From contig NZ_JAWXCX010000001.1 of assembly GCF_033845285.1 (NCBI RefSeq), positions 1,131,495-1,195,494 on the forward strand: a stretch of 64,000 bases of DNA, given 5' to 3'. The position numbers and the translations under genes are program-made. Shown here piece after piece: positions 37,579 to 47,532 of this stretch. Positions within the stretch are counted from its first letter, which is position 1, and each line of letters begins with the position of its first letter. The stretch is from Marinococcus sp. PL1-022. GTDB lineage: Bacteria; Bacillota; Bacilli; Bacillales; Marinococcaceae. The notes beneath the pieces were generated by a model. That model was given only the letters and a program-made list of their open reading frames with translations, did no database searches and had not been told where the DNA came from.

Positions 37579-38823
37579 ATGAATATAATCGTTCAAAAAT
37601 TTGGCGGCACGTCTGTAAAAACGAAGGAACTGCGTGAGCAGGCCGCCGGCCATATCGAAGACGCGGTGCGTGAGGGCTATAAGGTGGTGGTCGTCGTTTC
37701 CGCCATGGGCCGGAGCGGGGACCCCTACGCCACCGACACCCTTCTCAGCCTCATTGATGAAAGCGCTCCGGGAGAGGGCGGAGCCGAACGCGACCTGCTG
37801 GTATCGTGCGGCGAAACCATATCCGCTGTGGTGTTTACGGAGCTTCTGCGCTCGAAGCAGCTGAAGGCGGCTGCCTTAAACGGAGCACAGGCCGGGTTTA
37901 TTACCGACAGCAATCACGGCAACGCCAAAATCATTGATATGCGCACGGAAAAAGTGGAAGAACTGCTTGCCACCCACGACGCTGTTGTCGTTACAGGTTT
38001 TCAGGGCGTCAGTGAGGACGGGATGATTACAACGCTCGGGCGCGGCGGCAGCGACACGTCGGCAACTGCGCTCGGCACGGCCCTGAAGGCGGAGTGGGTG
38101 GATATTTTCACCGACGTCGAAGGCATGATGACGGCAGATCCCCGCGTGGTGGAAGATGCGCGACTGCTTTCCACCGTCACCTATCAGGAAATCTGCAATA
38201 TGGCGTACCAGGGGGCGAAGGTTATCCACCCCCGGGCGGTTGAAATTGCGATGCAGGGCAAGGTGCCGATCCGTATCCGTTCGACGTCGACTAAAGAGCC
38301 GGGCACGCTGATTACGTCCATGCTCGGAGGGGCTCCGGGCCGCGAGGTGGCCGAACGCCTGATCACGGGCATCGCCCACATTCCGTCGCTTACTCAGATC
38401 AGCGTCTTGGCGGATGCAAAGCAGGCCGGGGATATGCATGCCCGCGTGTTTCAGCGGATGGAAAATCTCGGATTGAGTGTGGACTTTATTAACATCGGGC
38501 TTGAAAGCGCCGTATTCACCGTCCCGGACCCGCATGCAAAAATAGCGGTCGACGCCCTTGAAGAAGACGGCTGGAGCATTTCGGCGGTGCCTCACTGCGC
38601 CAAAGTCAGCGTTGTTGGCGCCGGTATGACCGGTGTCCCGGGTGTTGCTTCTAAAATTGTTACCGCGCTGTCAGAAGCCGGGGTGCCGATTTTACAATCG
38701 GCGGATTCGCATACGACCATCTGGGCACTTGTTCGTGAACAGGATACAGACAAAGCTGTCTCCGCCCTTCACCGCGTATTTGATCTCGGACGTGCCGGTG
38801 TACGTCCCCCATCTGTTTCCTAG
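37579..38823 (+). CDS. dapG: Aspartokinase I (DapG type)
   Basis: Phosphorylates aspartate, first step of the pathway; in B. subtilis this isozyme is inhibited by diaminopimelate. It has 414 residues: VQKFGGTSVKT at the start, TTLGRGGSDTSATALG (ATP/aspartate site) near residue 155, and two ACT domains at the C-terminus (from about 265). Twenty bases after asd. The surrounding gene order (asd-dapG-dapA) is that of B. subtilis, supporting DapG over LysC. Confidence 0.95.
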   Translation: MNIIVQKFGGTSVKTKELREQAAGHIEDAVREGYKVVVVVSAMGRSGDPYATDTLLSLIDESAPGEGGAERDLLVSCGETISAVVFTELLRSKQLKAAALNGAQAGFITDSNHGNAKIIDMRTEKVEELLATHDAVVVTGFQGVSEDGMITTLGRGGSDTSATALGTALKAEWVDIFTDVEGMMTADPRVVEDARLLSTVTYQEICNMAYQGAKVIHPRAVEIAMQGKVPIRIRSTSTKEPGTLITSMLGGAPGREVAERLITGIAHIPSLTQISVLADAKQAGDMHARVFQRMENLGLSVDFINIGLESAVFTVPDPHAKIAVDALEEDGWSISAVPHCAKVSVVGAGMTGVPGVASKIVTALSEAGVPILQSADSHTTIWALVREQDTDKAVSALHRVFDLGRAGVRPPSVS

Positions 38824-38887
38824 TAAGCTGCAGAGGCTCATCACGATTCGCACCGATTCCCTGCAGATGAGAGAAAGGAGCCGACCT

Positions 38888-39760
38888 ATGGCTTTTGGAC
38901 AGTTACTTACAGCAATGGTTACACCTTTTCATGAAAATGGCGACATTCACTGGGAGCAAGTCGAGCAGCTGACGGAGCATTTGATTGCGACAAAAAGCGA
39001 CGGCGTCGTTGTAGCCGGCACCACCGGAGAATCTCCGACGCTCAGCAGTGAAGAGAAGCTGCAGCTGTTCCGCCTGGTGAAGGACATCGCCGGCAGCCGG
39101 ATGGATGTGATCGGCGGCGTCGGTACGAACAACACAGCGTACTCCGCCGATCTGGCGAACGAAGCGACAAAGATCGGGATTGACGGCCTGATGGCGGTCA
39201 CTCCGTATTACAATAAGCCGAACCAGGAAGGCATGTATCAGCATTTTCAGCGAATTGCAGCCGCCACGACACTGCCCCTGATGATTTATAATATTCCGGG
39301 GCGCTGCATCGTTAACCTGCTGCCGGAAACGCTGCTTAGGCTTGCGGAGGTTTCCAATATCACCTCGGTGAAAGAGGCGTGCGGAAACCTTGATCAGATC
39401 TCGCACTTTCTGTCTTCAGCGCCGAAGGATTTCCAGCTGTTCAGCGGCGATGATTCGCTGACGCTCCCGACGCTTTCGGTCGGCGGCGACGGCGTGGTCT
39501 CTGTGGCGGCGCACATTGCCGGGGAGGATCTGAAGCAGATGATGACGGATTTCTTTTCCGGACGCGTGCAGCGGGCGGCAGAAGCGCACCGGACGCTTCT
39601 GCCGAAGATGCGGGCCTGCTTTATGGCTCCGAACCCGTCACCGGTAAAGGCGATGCTTGAACAGATGGGAATAACCGGCCGTTACACCCGCCTGCCGCTC
39701 GTGCCGCTGACGGATGCCGAAATCCGCCAGCTTGAGCAGTGGTTTACCGCTGCTTCCTAA
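38888..39760 (+). CDS. dapA: 4-hydroxy-tetrahydrodipicolinate synthase
   Basis: Condenses pyruvate with aspartate semialdehyde, the committed step to diaminopimelate. It has 290 residues, TIM-barrel of the DHDPS family: GTTGESPTLS, the Tyr-containing VTPYYNKPNQEGMYQHF and IYNIPGR, and Schiff-base Lys162 in ITSVKEACG. ATG 38888 has AAAGGAG 7 bases upstream; a longer open frame from 38633 reads through the dapG end and is not supported. A strong terminator follows. Confidence 0.97.
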   Translation: MAFGQLLTAMVTPFHENGDIHWEQVEQLTEHLIATKSDGVVVAGTTGESPTLSSEEKLQLFRLVKDIAGSRMDVIGGVGTNNTAYSADLANEATKIGIDGLMAVTPYYNKPNQEGMYQHFQRIAAATTLPLMIYNIPGRCIVNLLPETLLRLAEVSNITSVKEACGNLDQISHFLSSAPKDFQLFSGDDSLTLPTLSVGGDGVVSVAAHIAGEDLKQMMTDFFSGRVQRAAEAHRTLLPKMRACFMAPNPSPVKAMLEQMGITGRYTRLPLVPLTDAEIRQLEQWFTAAS

Positions 39761-39775
39761 GGATTATTTTTATCA

Positions 39776-39812
39776 GGACACCGTCAGCCCCGCTGACGGT
39801 GTCCCGTTTTAT
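39776..39812 (+). terminator. Intrinsic terminator after dapA
   Basis: A perfect 13-bp stem, GGACACCGTCAGC (39776-39788) with GCTGACGGTGTCC (39792-39804), has a three-base loop and is followed by CGTTTTAT. It closes the asd-dapG-dapA operon. Confidence 0.88.
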
Positions 39813-39882
39813 ATACATAGATTCAGAAAAAAGAAATTGCCGGTGCGGGGCCGCGCAAAATGCCTGGTCTCAATAGTTTCTC

Positions 39883-39912
39883 TTGTATTTCAAAAACCGC
39901 CTGGGTTATACT
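39883..39912 (+). promoter_or_regulatory. Sigma-A promoter of rnjB
   Basis: TTGTAT (39883-39888), 18-base spacer, TATACT (39907-39912). It leaves an untranslated leader of about 105 bases before rnjB. The other part of the gap between dapA and this promoter (39813-39882) holds nothing recognisable. Confidence 0.62.
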
Positions 39913-40024
39913 GAGTATAAGTGATTTGTGCGGAAACCATTCACTCAAAGGGAAAAATGTTTCTTTTTGGGGCCGTAAATCGACGTCAGCAATAATTCAT
40001 TTTTAAATTAGGAGGAAATATACT

Positions 40025-41689
40025 TTGGCCACACAAGCGAATGGTAACGTTCGTGTTTTTTCCCTTGGCGGTATCGGGGAAATCGGAAAAAATATGTACG
40101 TTATAGAATCGGAACAGGACATGATTGTTATAGACGCAGGACTAATGTTTCCAGAAGATGACATGCTCGGAATTGATATCGTTATTCCGGATATTTCATA
40201 CTTAACCCAGAACAAGGAAAAGCTCCGCGGGATCTTTTTGACCCACGGACACGAAGACCATATCGGAGCATTAACCTATATTCTCCGCCAGGTGCACGTG
40301 CCGATCTACGGCACCAAGCTTACGCTTGGCATCGTGGAGTCGTACGTAAAAGAAAAAGGGCTCCGCAAGAAACCGGATTTCCGGGTGGTACACGACAACA
40401 GTGTGATCCAGACCGGTCAGCTGAAGACAAGCTTCTTCCGGACCAACCACAGCATTCCGGATTCGGTCGGCATGGTCGTCCAGACACCGGAAGGCATTAT
40501 TGTACACACCGGCGACTTTAAATTTGACCAGACGCCGGTCGACGGGCAGTATACGAGCCTTGATAAATTGACCGAAATCGGTAAAAAGGGTGTACTCTGC
40601 CTGCTTTCCGACAGCATTAATGCGGAAGTGCCGGGCGTAAGTCCGTCAGAAGCGATTGCCGGCAACGGCATCATGGATATCTTTCTGGAAACCGAAGGAC
40701 GCATTGTGATTACCACCTTTGCGACAAATATCCACCGCATTCAGCAGGTGATCCATGCAGCGGAAGAGAGCGGCCGCAGGATTGCCGTGAATGGACAGGC
40801 AATGGAAAAAACGATTGAGATTTCGCGCCGGCTCGGGTATCTGGATGCCGAGGACGACATTTTCATTACGACCGACCAGGTCGAGGACATGGATCCAAGA
40901 AAAGTGGCGATTTTATGCACAGGCAGCCAGGGCGAGCCGGTCTCTGCGCTGATGAATATGGCGAAGGGCGAAGACGACAACTTAACCATTGAAGAAGGCG
41001 ACATGGTTATTATTGCCGCCAACCCGGTAGCCGGAAACGAAAAAACGGTATCGCAGACAATCGATTTTCTCTACCAGATCGGTGCAGAGGTCGTTATGGG
41101 CGAAAACGTACACTCCTCCGGCCACGCCCGTCAGGAAGAGCTCAAAATGATGCTGAACCTGGTGAAGCCGCAGTACTTTATTCCAGTGCACGGCGAGTAC
41201 CGGATGCAGTTTGTGCACGGGGAGCTCGCGGAAGAAACCGGTATGGATCCAAACAACGTCTTCCTGCTTGATAAAGGGGAGGTTGTGGAATTCAGCAAAG
41301 GCAAAGCCGTAAAAACCGGTAAAGTACCGGCCGGCAACGTCTTAATTGACGGCCTCGGCATCGGTGATGTGGGCAACATTGTCCTTCGGGACCGCCGCCT
41401 GCTGTCCGAAGACGGAATCCTCGTGGTCGTGGTGACGCTCAGCAAAAAATCCGGCACCATCGTCAGCGGCCCGGATATTATTTCCCGCGGCTTCGTTTAC
41501 GTGCGTGAATCCGAAGAGCTGATGGAAAAAGCGCATAAAAAAGTGTCCGAAACACTGGAGAAATCGATCAGTGAAAATGTGAGCGAATGGTCGACGCTAA
41601 AAAGCAGCATCCGGGACTCCATGAGCCGTTTTCTGTTTGAAAAAACCAAACGGCGCCCGATGATTCTGCCGATTATTATGGAAATTTAA
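40025..41689 (+). CDS. rnjB: Ribonuclease J2 (metallo-beta-lactamase/beta-CASP)
   Basis: Member of the RNase J family of 5'-3' exo/endoribonucleases. It has 554 residues: metallo-beta-lactamase motif HGHEDH at residues 74-79, FFRTNHSIPDSVG and HTGDFKFDQTP, the beta-CASP insert (TFATNIHRIQQVIHAAEESGR and TGSQGEP), and the C-terminal domain ending ILPIIMEI. TTG start after TAGGAGGAAA. Its place after dapA matches rnjB of B. subtilis, whose product (J2) has a degenerate catalytic motif; here the motif is intact. Identity as J2 rather than J1 rests on gene order. Confidence 0.88.
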   Translation: MATQANGNVRVFSLGGIGEIGKNMYVIESEQDMIVIDAGLMFPEDDMLGIDIVIPDISYLTQNKEKLRGIFLTHGHEDHIGALTYILRQVHVPIYGTKLTLGIVESYVKEKGLRKKPDFRVVHDNSVIQTGQLKTSFFRTNHSIPDSVGMVVQTPEGIIVHTGDFKFDQTPVDGQYTSLDKLTEIGKKGVLCLLSDSINAEVPGVSPSEAIAGNGIMDIFLETEGRIVITTFATNIHRIQQVIHAAEESGRRIAVNGQAMEKTIEISRRLGYLDAEDDIFITTDQVEDMDPRKVAILCTGSQGEPVSALMNMAKGEDDNLTIEEGDMVIIAANPVAGNEKTVSQTIDFLYQIGAEVVMGENVHSSGHARQEELKMMLNLVKPQYFIPVHGEYRMQFVHGELAEETGMDPNNVFLLDKGEVVEFSKGKAVKTGKVPAGNVLIDGLGIGDVGNIVLRDRRLLSEDGILVVVVTLSKKSGTIVSGPDIISRGFVYVRESEELMEKAHKKVSETLEKSISENVSEWSTLKSSIRDSMSRFLFEKTKRRPMILPIIMEI

Positions 41690-41714
41690 AAGCACGCGAA
41701 AAGCTTGCCATGAC

Positions 41715-41757
41715 ACACCCCTGCATTAGCCAGTTTGGCGGGCAGGGGGTGTTTTAT
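41715..41757 (+). terminator. Intrinsic terminator after rnjB
   Basis: ACACCCCTGC (41715-41724) pairs with GCAGGGGGTGT (41742-41752; one G bulged), followed by TTTTATT. Confidence 0.75.
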
Positions 41758-41793
41758 TGAATAGAGTTTTTTTCGGGAGAAAGGAGCCAAACC

Positions 41794-44175
41794 ATGGCAA
41801 AAACGGCGAAGCGGAAGAAAAAACGAACCTCGTCGAACAGAAACAGGCAGCCGGCGTTTTCATGGCCGGCGCTTGCGGCTGCGCTGCTTGCCCTCATATC
41901 GCTCGGCGGCTGGGGGTGGGCCGGACAGCTGCTCCGCTCCGGGTCCCAGTGGCTTACCGGGGACCTTTGGTGGATGTTAAACCTGCTTATACTTGCTTTT
42001 TCCATTGTATGGATGATCAACCGAAACCTCGTGAAGCAGTTTCCGCTGCGATGGACAGGCGGCGCTCTTCTTTTCCTTGGAGTGCTTCTTTTTACAGAGG
42101 TGCGCTGGGCTTCGGGCATGAGCGATCCGGCGATTTCTGTTTTTATGGAAACGTTCGGGCGTGACGGCTGGCTTGACCGCTCCGGAGCAGCCTCTACTGG
42201 AGGCGGATCGATCGGCGCACTAGTCTACGATGCTGTTCATTTTCTGATCGGGACAGCCGGGGCGTACATTGTGTCCGTGCTTCTTATGATCGCGGGACTG
42301 TTTTTACTTATGCAGTGGTCTTTTCAACATACCATGCAGACAGGCGGAGCCTGGGTGGCCAAGACCTCCAAACAGGGAGCAGCGCAGGCGGTCGAAAAAG
42401 GCAAGCAGCGCCGCGCGGAGCGGATGAAGCAAAAGGAAGCCCGGGAAAAAGAAGAGCCCGCCAAGGCCGCGCCAAAGCAGAAGGAAGCGCCGGAGACGCC
42501 TGCGGAAAAAACGAAGGAAGGCGCAGAAAAGCCGAAAATCTTCTCGTTTACCGAGCAGGCGTACCAGGAGTCGCCGGCGGCCAAAGAAACGCCGAAGCCG
42601 GAGGGGCCTGCACGCAAAAAAGAAGCATCTGCACCAGAAGCAGTGGAGACTCCGGCTGAATCCGGGCCCGACGTGGAGCGCCCGGATATGCTGAGCGTCA
42701 CCGAGGGGGAGACGGAAAACAAAAATTATCAGCTGCCCGCACTTACGATGCTTTCGGCGCCGAAAAATCAGAACCAGCAGCAGGAGCGTTCGCAGATTTC
42801 AGCTAACGCCAAAAAGCTTGAGGAAACGCTGCAGAGCTTCGGGGTGAAAGCAAACGTCTCGGAGGTGCATTTAGGGCCTGCGGTAACTAAATACGAAATC
42901 CAGCCGGCCGTCGGGGTGAAGGTGAGCAAAATTGTGAACCTCTCCGATGATATTGCGCTCGCGCTCGCGGCACGGGACATCCGGATTGAGGCGCCAATTC
43001 CGGGCAAATCCGCCGTCGGCATTGAAGTGCCGAACCAAGAGGTGGCGATGGTAACGCTCCGGGAGGTGCTCGAGTCGCTTGAGAAAAAAGACGACCACGT
43101 GCTTGATGTCGCGCTCGGCCGGGACATTTCCGGTGAACCGATTCTTGCCTCCCTGCATAAAATGCCGCACCTGCTTGTCGCCGGGGCGACGGGAAGCGGA
43201 AAAAGTGTCTGCATCAACGGCATCATTACGAGTATTTTGATGCGGGCGCGTCCGCATGAAGTGAAGCTGCTGATGATTGACCCGAAAATGGTGGAGCTGA
43301 ACGTGTATAACGGTATCCCCCATCTGATGGCTCCGGTCGTTACTGAACCGAAGAAGGCGGCCCAGGCGCTGAAAAAGGTGGTGGCCGAAATGGAACGCCG
43401 CTACGATCTGTTTTCGCACACCGGCACGAGAAACCTTGAAGGCTACAACGAATGGATCCGGAAGCAGAACGATAAAGGCGGGGCCAAGCAGCCCGAGCTT
43501 CCGTACATTGTCGTCATTGTTGACGAGCTCGCCGACCTGATGATGGTGGCCTCGAGTGAGGTGGAGGATGCGATTACGCGTCTCGCCCAGATGGCACGTG
43601 CGGCCGGCATTCATATGATTATCGCGACCCAGCGTCCGTCCGTGGACGTCATTACCGGGGTCATCAAAGCAAATATTCCGTCGCGGATTGCGTTCGGAGT
43701 ATCGAGCCAGACGGACTCCCGGACGATTCTTGACAGCGGCGGAGCGGAAAAGCTGGTCGGCAAAGGCGATATGCTGTTTTCCCCGATCGGCTCCAACAAG
43801 TCGACCCGTGTGCAGGGGGCGTTTGTGTCCGACCATGAAGTGGAACAGGTGGTCGAGGCCGTCGTTGCCCAGCAGAAAGCCAAGTACCAGGAGGAAATGA
43901 TCCCCGACGAACAGCCGGCGCAGGCCGAACGGCCGAGTGACGAGCTGTTTGACGAAGCGGTGGATATGATTCTTCAGATGCAGAGTGCATCGGTATCGAT
44001 GCTGCAGCGCCGGTTCCGCATCGGCTACACGCGGGCAGCCCGCCTGATCGATGAAATGGAAGACCGTGGCATTGTCGGGCCATACGGCGGCAGCAAGCCG
44101 CGTGAAGTGCTCGGCGATACCCGCGGCGGAAGCGGCGAACCGGCCGAAGAAAAGGAAGATACGCACCATAGTTGA
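41794..44175 (+). CDS. spoIIIE: DNA translocase FtsK/SpoIIIE
   Basis: Hexameric DNA pump that clears chromosome from the septum and, in sporulating Bacillus, moves the chromosome into the forespore. It has 793 residues: four membrane helices (to about residue 180), a Lys/Glu/Ala-rich linker (about 190-330), the RecA-like motor with Walker A GATGSGKS at 464-471 and [12 protein letters not shown] (Walker B), and the C-terminal gamma winged helix that reads orienting sequences ([21 protein letters not shown]). The locus is that of B. subtilis spoIIIE, but tepA and ylzJ between it and rnjB are missing. A vegetative FtsK role is equally possible. Confidence 0.93.
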   Translation: MAKTAKRKKKRTSSNRNRQPAFSWPALAAALLALISLGGWGWAGQLLRSGSQWLTGDLWWMLNLLILAFSIVWMINRNLVKQFPLRWTGGALLFLGVLLFTEVRWASGMSDPAISVFMETFGRDGWLDRSGAASTGGGSIGALVYDAVHFLIGTAGAYIVSVLLMIAGLFLLMQWSFQHTMQTGGAWVAKTSKQGAAQAVEKGKQRRAERMKQKEAREKEEPAKAAPKQKEAPETPAEKTKEGAEKPKIFSFTEQAYQESPAAKETPKPEGPARKKEASAPEAVETPAESGPDVERPDMLSVTEGETENKNYQLPALTMLSAPKNQNQQQERSQISANAKKLEETLQSFGVKANVSEVHLGPAVTKYEIQPAVGVKVSKIVNLSDDIALALAARDIRIEAPIPGKSAVGIEVPNQEVAMVTLREVLESLEKKDDHVLDVALGRDISGEPILASLHKMPHLLVAGATGSGKSVCINGIITSILMRARPHEVKLLMIDPKMVELNVYNGIPHLMAPVVTEPKKAAQALKKVVAEMERRYDLFSHTGTRNLEGYNEWIRKQNDKGGAKQPELPYIVVIVDELADLMMVASSEVEDAITRLAQMARAAGIHMIIATQRPSVDVITGVIKANIPSRIAFGVSSQTDSRTILDSGGAEKLVGKGDMLFSPIGSNKSTRVQGAFVSDHEVEQVVEAVVAQQKAKYQEEMIPDEQPAQAERPSDELFDEAVDMILQMQSASVSMLQRRFRIGYTRAARLIDEMEDRGIVGPYGGSKPREVLGDTRGGSGEPAEEKEDTHHS

Positions 44176-44186
44176 GGAGGATTTTG

Positions 44187-45461
44187 ATGCAGCCAGTGAC
44201 AACGAACACGAATATTCCGGTGCATTTATTTCAAACGAAGCAGTTTAAAACAACGGCTGTCATTATGCAGTGCCGTGCCCCGCTGTCCGAACATACCGCA
44301 GCGGGACGGGCGCTGTTGGCCAGAGTGCTGAAAAAAGGGAGCCTGCGCTACCCGTCGCAGTCCCATATAAAAGAAAAGCTCGACGACCTGTACGGCGCCA
44401 CGTTCAGTGTGGACGTCGGCAAACGCGGCAATTACCATGTGATGAGCTTTCGCATGGAATTTGTCAATGAACAGTATCTGCCGGCGCAGGAGGACCTGTT
44501 TGCCGAAGCGACCGCATTTTTAGCGGAGATGGTACACGCACCGCTCGCAGAGAACCGCGCGTTCAACCCGAAAATTGTCGAGGAGGAAAAGCGGACGCTG
44601 CTGCAGAAAATCAATACGATTTATGATGAAAAGGACCGCTACGCCAACATGCGTCTCGTGCAGGAAATGTGCAGCGCCGAAGCGTATTCGGTGCATCCGC
44701 TCGGCGATGCCCACCGGATGGAGGCGCTCGATGAGCAGAAGCTCTACGACGTGTATGAGCAGTTTCTGGTGGAAGACGCCATTGACGTCTACGTGGTCGG
44801 CGACGTGGAGTCTTACGACGTCGAGGCGGTCACAGGCCAGTTTCCTGAACGGAGCAGCCTCCCGCCGGTCGAAGACGGAGCAGAACGTCCGCCGCGTGTA
44901 CGCTACGTGGAGGAGTCCGATGACATTCATCAGGGCAAGCTGCAGCTCGGCTACCGGACGACGGTTACCCAGGACGATCCGCAGTTTGCCGCGATGCAGG
45001 TAACGAACGGCCTGTTCGGCGGCTTTCCGCACTCGAAGCTGTTTCAGGAGGTGCGTGAAAAACGGAGCCTCGCCTATTACGCTGCTTCCCGCTACGAAAG
45101 CCAGAAGGGGCTGGTCATGGTGATGACCGGCATTGAAAAGGAGCAGTACGAACAGGTGAAAGCAGTGATCGGCGAACAGCTGCAGGCGCTGCAACAGGAG
45201 CCCGTTTCAGAGGAACTGCTGGCCCAGACGAAGGGTATGCTTATCAACCAGATCCGTGAGACCACCGACGCCCCGGGCGGGCTGGCAGCTCTGCATTTTC
45301 AGGGAAAAATGGCCGGCCGCGTCCGCCCGATTGAAACATGGATCGAAGAAATTGAGCAGGTGAGCGCGGACGACGTGCTTGCATGCGCGAATTCAATCGT
45401 ACTTGATACCGTATTTTTCCTACACGGAAAGGAAGATGAAGATGCAGAAACAACAGTATGA
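44187..45461 (+). CDS. ymfF: M16 family protein YmfF, without zinc motif
   Basis: Homologue of processing peptidases, 424 residues, but the HxxEH zinc motif is absent: the matching stretch reads AGRALLARVLKKGSLRYPS. The rest keeps the M16 pattern, including LFGGFPHSKLFQEVREKRSLAYYAAS. Such proteins usually pair with an active M16 partner; ymfH, overlapping by 20 bases, encodes one. ATG 44187 has AGGAGG 6 bases upstream. Substrate is unknown. Confidence 0.9.
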   Translation: MQPVTTNTNIPVHLFQTKQFKTTAVIMQCRAPLSEHTAAGRALLARVLKKGSLRYPSQSHIKEKLDDLYGATFSVDVGKRGNYHVMSFRMEFVNEQYLPAQEDLFAEATAFLAEMVHAPLAENRAFNPKIVEEEKRTLLQKINTIYDEKDRYANMRLVQEMCSAEAYSVHPLGDAHRMEALDEQKLYDVYEQFLVEDAIDVYVVGDVESYDVEAVTGQFPERSSLPPVEDGAERPPRVRYVEESDDIHQGKLQLGYRTTVTQDDPQFAAMQVTNGLFGGFPHSKLFQEVREKRSLAYYAASRYESQKGLVMVMTGIEKEQYEQVKAVIGEQLQALQQEPVSEELLAQTKGMLINQIRETTDAPGGLAALHFQGKMAGRVRPIETWIEEIEQVSADDVLACANSIVLDTVFFLHGKEDEDAETTV

Positions 45462-46737
45462 TCAGCTGCAGGAAACCGTCTACTCGGAGATCATGCCAAA
45501 CGGCCTCCGGGTGTACGTGCTTCCGAAGCAGGGATTCAGTAAAACGTTTGCCACCTTTACGACCGACTACGGCTCCATCGACAACGCTTTCGTGCCGATC
45601 GGACAGAAGCAGAGCGTGCAGGTGCCGGACGGCATCGCTCATTTTCTGGAGCATAAAATGTTTGAAGACGAAGAAGGCGACGTATTCGACACGTTCGGCA
45701 AACAGGGCGCTTCAGCCAATGCGTTCACGTCCTTCACGCGCACGGCATATTTGTTTTCAAGCACCGATGACACCGCGGTGAACCTGCATACGCTGCTCGA
45801 CTTTGTGCAGCATCCGTATTTCACCGAGGAAAGCGTGGAAAAAGAAAAGGGTATTATTGGCCAGGAGATCAGCATGTACGACGATGATGCCGACTGGCGC
45901 CTGTTTTTCCAGCTGCTCGGTAATCTGTACCACCGTCACCCGGCCCGGATTGATATTGCCGGCACCGCCGAGTCCATCAGCCGAATCACCAAGGATGACC
46001 TGTACACGTGCTATCATACGTTTTACCATCCGGCGAACATGATTTTGTACGTGGCCGGCGCGGTGGAGCCGCAGGAGATTTTTGAGCTCGTGCGGAGCAA
46101 CCAGGCGCATAAGGAATTTACCCCGATGGATCACGTGGAGCGTATTGAAGTGGATGAGCCGGCGACGGCGCTTCATTCCAAAGCGGTCGAAAGGATGAGC
46201 ATCCGCCTGCCGAAGGTGCTTCTCGGCTACAAGCTGTCGCTGCACAGCGAAACGGACAACCTGCTGTATCAGGAAGCACGGCTCGAGCTGCTGCTTGAAA
46301 CGCTGTTCGGGGAAGGATCGGAGGCGTATGAAACACTGTACTCCGAAGGGCTGATCGATGACAGCTTCTCGAGCGAGGCAATGATTGAGCGTTCGTTTTC
46401 ACTTGCGGCGTTTGGCGGCAACACGCCGAAGCCGGAAGAAACTGAGGCCCGGATTCTGGACATTATCGAACACGCCCAGACCGAAGGCATGGACGAACGG
46501 CGCTTTGAGCGGATGCGCAAAAAACTGCTCGGCCAGCTCGTCAAACAGCTGAATTCCACCGAATTTCTTGCTACTGAAGGCACGCGCTACGCGTTTCACG
46601 GCGCTTCGGTCATGGACGCGGTGGAGATTATGCAGCAGGTGACGTTTGACGATATTTCCAACCTGCTGCAGAGCGAATTTCGTATCGACAACCGGACGAC
46701 ATCCATTATCGACCAGAAGGCTGAAGCAGATGCCTGA
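45442..46737 (+). CDS. ymfH: M16 family zinc peptidase YmfH
   Basis: Active member of the YmfF/YmfH pair, 431 residues. HFLEH at residues 67-71 gives the two histidines and catalytic Glu, followed by the GASANAFTSFTRTAYLF signature; the third ligand is probably the Glu in KGIIGQEISMYDD. Three in-frame starts cluster (45379, 45436, 45442); ATG 45442 is best placed behind AAAGGA. Overlaps ymfF (20 bases) and ymfI (8 bases), so the three are likely translated together. The similar AlbE/AlbF pair of B. subtilis acts in peptide antibiotic maturation; that function is not implied here. Confidence 0.92.
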   Translation: MQKQQYDQLQETVYSEIMPNGLRVYVLPKQGFSKTFATFTTDYGSIDNAFVPIGQKQSVQVPDGIAHFLEHKMFEDEEGDVFDTFGKQGASANAFTSFTRTAYLFSSTDDTAVNLHTLLDFVQHPYFTEESVEKEKGIIGQEISMYDDDADWRLFFQLLGNLYHRHPARIDIAGTAESISRITKDDLYTCYHTFYHPANMILYVAGAVEPQEIFELVRSNQAHKEFTPMDHVERIEVDEPATALHSKAVERMSIRLPKVLLGYKLSLHSETDNLLYQEARLELLLETLFGEGSEAYETLYSEGLIDDSFSSEAMIERSFSLAAFGGNTPKPEETEARILDIIEHAQTEGMDERRFERMRKKLLGQLVKQLNSTEFLATEGTRYAFHGASVMDAVEIMQQVTFDDISNLLQSEFRIDNRTTSIIDQKAEADA

Positions 46738-47455
46738 CTGGACGCTGGTGACCGGAGCAAGCGGAGCGATTGGAGGAGCAGCAGCCGAACGGCTCGCTGC
46801 TTCCGGCCGCCCGCTTCTGCTTCATTACTGCAGGGGAAATGAAAAAGCGGAACAGACCGCAGAGCGCTGCCGCCAGCACGGGCAGCAGGCAGAAACAGTC
46901 TACGGCGATCTTGCCACTGAGGCAGGCCAGGAGGCGTTTGTGTCCCGCCTGCCAAAAAATATTGATACATATATTCATGCTGCGGGCATGGAGGAATACA
47001 TACTGTTTCAGGAAACCACCTACGCGCACCGAAATGCCATTATTCAGACAAATGCGATGAGTGCCCTTGCCATCAGCCGCGCGCTCCTAGTGGACATGCT
47101 CGCCGCCCGGCGCGGGACAATCGTTTTTGTAAGCTCCGTCTGGGCCCGGGAGGGGGCGGCGATGGAATCGACCTATGCAGCGGCCAAGGGCATGATTGAA
47201 GCCTTTACCCGGTCGCTCGCCAAAGAAACCGGCCCGTCCGGCGTGCGCGTAAACGCCGTGGCCCCGGGGGCGGTTGCCTCTCCAATGCTCGGCCATCTGT
47301 CGGAGGAGGAACGGCAGGACGTTGCCGGGCAGGTATCGCTCGGACGGATCGGTACGCCCGAGGAAGTAGCCGGCGCAGTTGCATTTTTATGCTCGCCGGA
47401 TGCCGCTTATGTGCACGGGGAAGTGCTCCGCGTTGACGGTTTATTTCCGTCGTGA
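46730..47455 (+). CDS. ymfI: Short-chain dehydrogenase/reductase YmfI
   Basis: FabG-like NAD(P)-dependent SDR, 241 residues. Gly-rich motif TGASGAIG at residues 8-15, IHAAG where NNAG is usual, and the catalytic Ser/Tyr/Lys in VSSVWAREGAAMESTYAAAKG; the C-terminus GEVLRVDGLFPS resembles FabG. The substrate is unknown. Start at ATG 46730 overlaps the ymfH stop by 8 bases. In B. subtilis ymfJ (DUF3243) follows; it is not present here. Confidence 0.92.
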   Translation: MPDWTLVTGASGAIGGAAAERLAASGRPLLLHYCRGNEKAEQTAERCRQHGQQAETVYGDLATEAGQEAFVSRLPKNIDTYIHAAGMEEYILFQETTYAHRNAIIQTNAMSALAISRALLVDMLAARRGTIVFVSSVWAREGAAMESTYAAAKGMIEAFTRSLAKETGPSGVRVNAVAPGAVASPMLGHLSEEERQDVAGQVSLGRIGTPEEVAGAVAFLCSPDAAYVHGEVLRVDGLFPS

Positions 47456-47471
47456 AACCCGGTGTGTCTTC

Positions 47472-47500
47472 TGTTCAAATGGGGAAAAATGACGTACAAT
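47472..47500 (+). promoter_or_regulatory. Possible promoter of the ymfK-rodZ genes
   Basis: TACAAT (47495-47500) is a fair -10 hexamer; TGTTCA (47472-47477) stands 17 bases upstream but matches the -35 consensus poorly. It lies in the 77-base gap after ymfI and before ymfK. Confidence 0.3.
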
Positions 47501-47532
47501 AAAAGCAGTAGAGACAAAGAGGGGGACGTCTG

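Noticed and set aside
38633-38887. N-terminal extension of dapA in the same open frame
   Set aside because: It runs through the dapG coding end in another frame and lacks a ribosome-binding site; ATG 38888 gives the normal 290 residues.
42871-44202. Long open frame on the minus strand inside ftsK/spoIIIE (and similar ones at 57471-58718, 59178-60368 and 52752-51736)
   Set aside because: These antisense frames arise from the strong third-position G+C bias of the real plus-strand genes; they lack ribosome-binding sites and recognisable domains.
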